This document shows positions 6,130 through 6,539 of a DNA stretch of 6,539 nt, one piece after another. Numbering within the stretch: position 1 is the stretch's first letter; the number at the start of each line of letters is the position of its first letter. The notes under the pieces are model-generated. The model ran no database searches. It was given only the letters and a program-made list of their open reading frames with translations, and was not told the origin of the DNA. The stretch is taken from contig JAYVKZ010000107.1 in NCBI GenBank assembly GCA_043767985.1, positions 1 through 6,539 of the forward strand, in the 5' to 3' direction. This DNA comes from JAPOKJ01 sp043767985 (GTDB lineage Bacteria; Pseudomonadota; Gammaproteobacteria; Burkholderiales; Burkholderiaceae_E). Position numbers and translations under genes: made by a program.

Positions 6130-6539
6130 ATGATTTCTAAAAAACGCCTAGCGTTACTTACGGCGCTTTTATCTGCTCTCGGACCCTTTGCGATCGATAC
6201 TTATCTGCCGTCTTTCCAGCTGATGGCCAGTGATTTGAAGGCGAGCGAGCTGCAAGTTCAGCAAACCCTTACAGTGTATTTGATCGCTTTTGGCCTCATG
6301 AATCTTTTTCATGGGGCGATCTCTGATTCTGTCGGGCGTAAGCCCGTCATTCTTGTCGTGTTGGGCTTGTTCGGTCTGGCCAGTTTTGGCGCTTCATTTT
6401 CAGCCACGATCCAAGAGCTGTGGTTTTGGCGCATGTTGCAAGGCATGAGCGGTGGCGTGGGGCTCACCGTGGGCCGGGCGATGATTCGTGATTCTGTCGA
6501 GGGTGCGGACGCTCAGCGCCTCATGTCTTATTCAACCAT
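6130..6539 (+). CDS. Bcr/CflA family multidrug efflux MFS transporter, 3' truncated
   Basis: The first 136 codons of a major facilitator superfamily exporter; the frame is open to the window end and family proteins are about 400 residues. From the ATG at 6130, the first membrane segment (about 6-28) ends in GPFAIDTYLPSF, a hallmark of the Bcr/CflA drug:H+ antiporters. Segment two (about 48-65) leads into motif A, GAISDSVGRKP (62-72). Segment three (about 73-91) follows, then WRMLQGMSGGVGLTVGRAMIRD (100-121) with R101, Q104 and G105. The protein would sit in the inner membrane and expel small molecules; the substrate is unknown. An in-frame ATG at 6082 would add 16 residues, but the 6130 start places the membrane segment at the N-terminus as in relatives, so it is preferred. 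Neither start has a well-spaced ribosome-binding site. The gene is divergent from the aminotransferase. Confidence 0.88.
   Translation, partial: MISKKRLALLTALLSALGPFAIDTYLPSFQLMASDLKASELQVQQTLTVYLIAFGLMNLFHGAISDSVGRKPVILVVLGLFGLASFGASFSATIQELWFWRMLQGMSGGVGLTVGRAMIRDSVEGADAQRLMSYST

Overview
The window is a densely packed piece of bacterial chromosome, probably from a proteobacterium (beta or gamma). The basis is the combination of YajQ, an HpaH-type hydratase resembling the Escherichia coli enzyme, a YgfF-like short-chain dehydrogenase, a YddA/SbmA-type ABC exporter and a Bcr/CflA drug-efflux protein. Base composition is moderate, in the mid-50s percent G+C by eye. No insertion sequence, phage gene, CRISPR array, tRNA or rRNA is visible. 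Seven protein genes cover almost everything; the first and last run off the window ends.

Layout. On the + strand, 1-1535 is the 3' part of a fused permease/ATPase ABC transporter, followed 12 bases later by an SDR oxidoreductase (1548-2306); the two look co-transcribed. The SDR gene converges on an alpha/beta hydrolase on the - strand (2310-3356), with only 3 bases between the stop codons and a GC-rich hairpin spanning both. Upstream of the hydrolase lies a 99-base gap holding a perfect 9+9 inverted repeat. Next comes yajQ (3456-3941, -) with its own TATAAT box, then a 2-oxo-hept-4-ene-1,7-dioate hydratase gene (4029-4829, -), and 8 bases further a class I/II PLP aminotransferase (4838-6046, -). 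The final gene, on the + strand from about 6130 (or 6082), is the N-terminal third of a Bcr/CflA-family MFS exporter, divergent from the aminotransferase.

How the genes may work together. The aminotransferase and hydratase form the clearest functional pair, since they are transcribed in that order with an 8-base gap. HpaH acts in the homoprotocatechuate meta-cleavage pathway for 4-hydroxyphenylacetate, and an aminotransferase could feed that pathway from an aromatic amino acid. No ring-cleavage dioxygenase, isomerase or aldolase is present here, so this link is an inference. The other genes (exporter, SDR, hydrolase, YajQ) have no obvious shared pathway.

No wholly new system was found. The points most worth a second look are a cysteine in place of the nucleophile serine in the hydrolase (GHCLG), the perfect inverted repeat upstream of it, and the orphan aminotransferase-hydratase pair.
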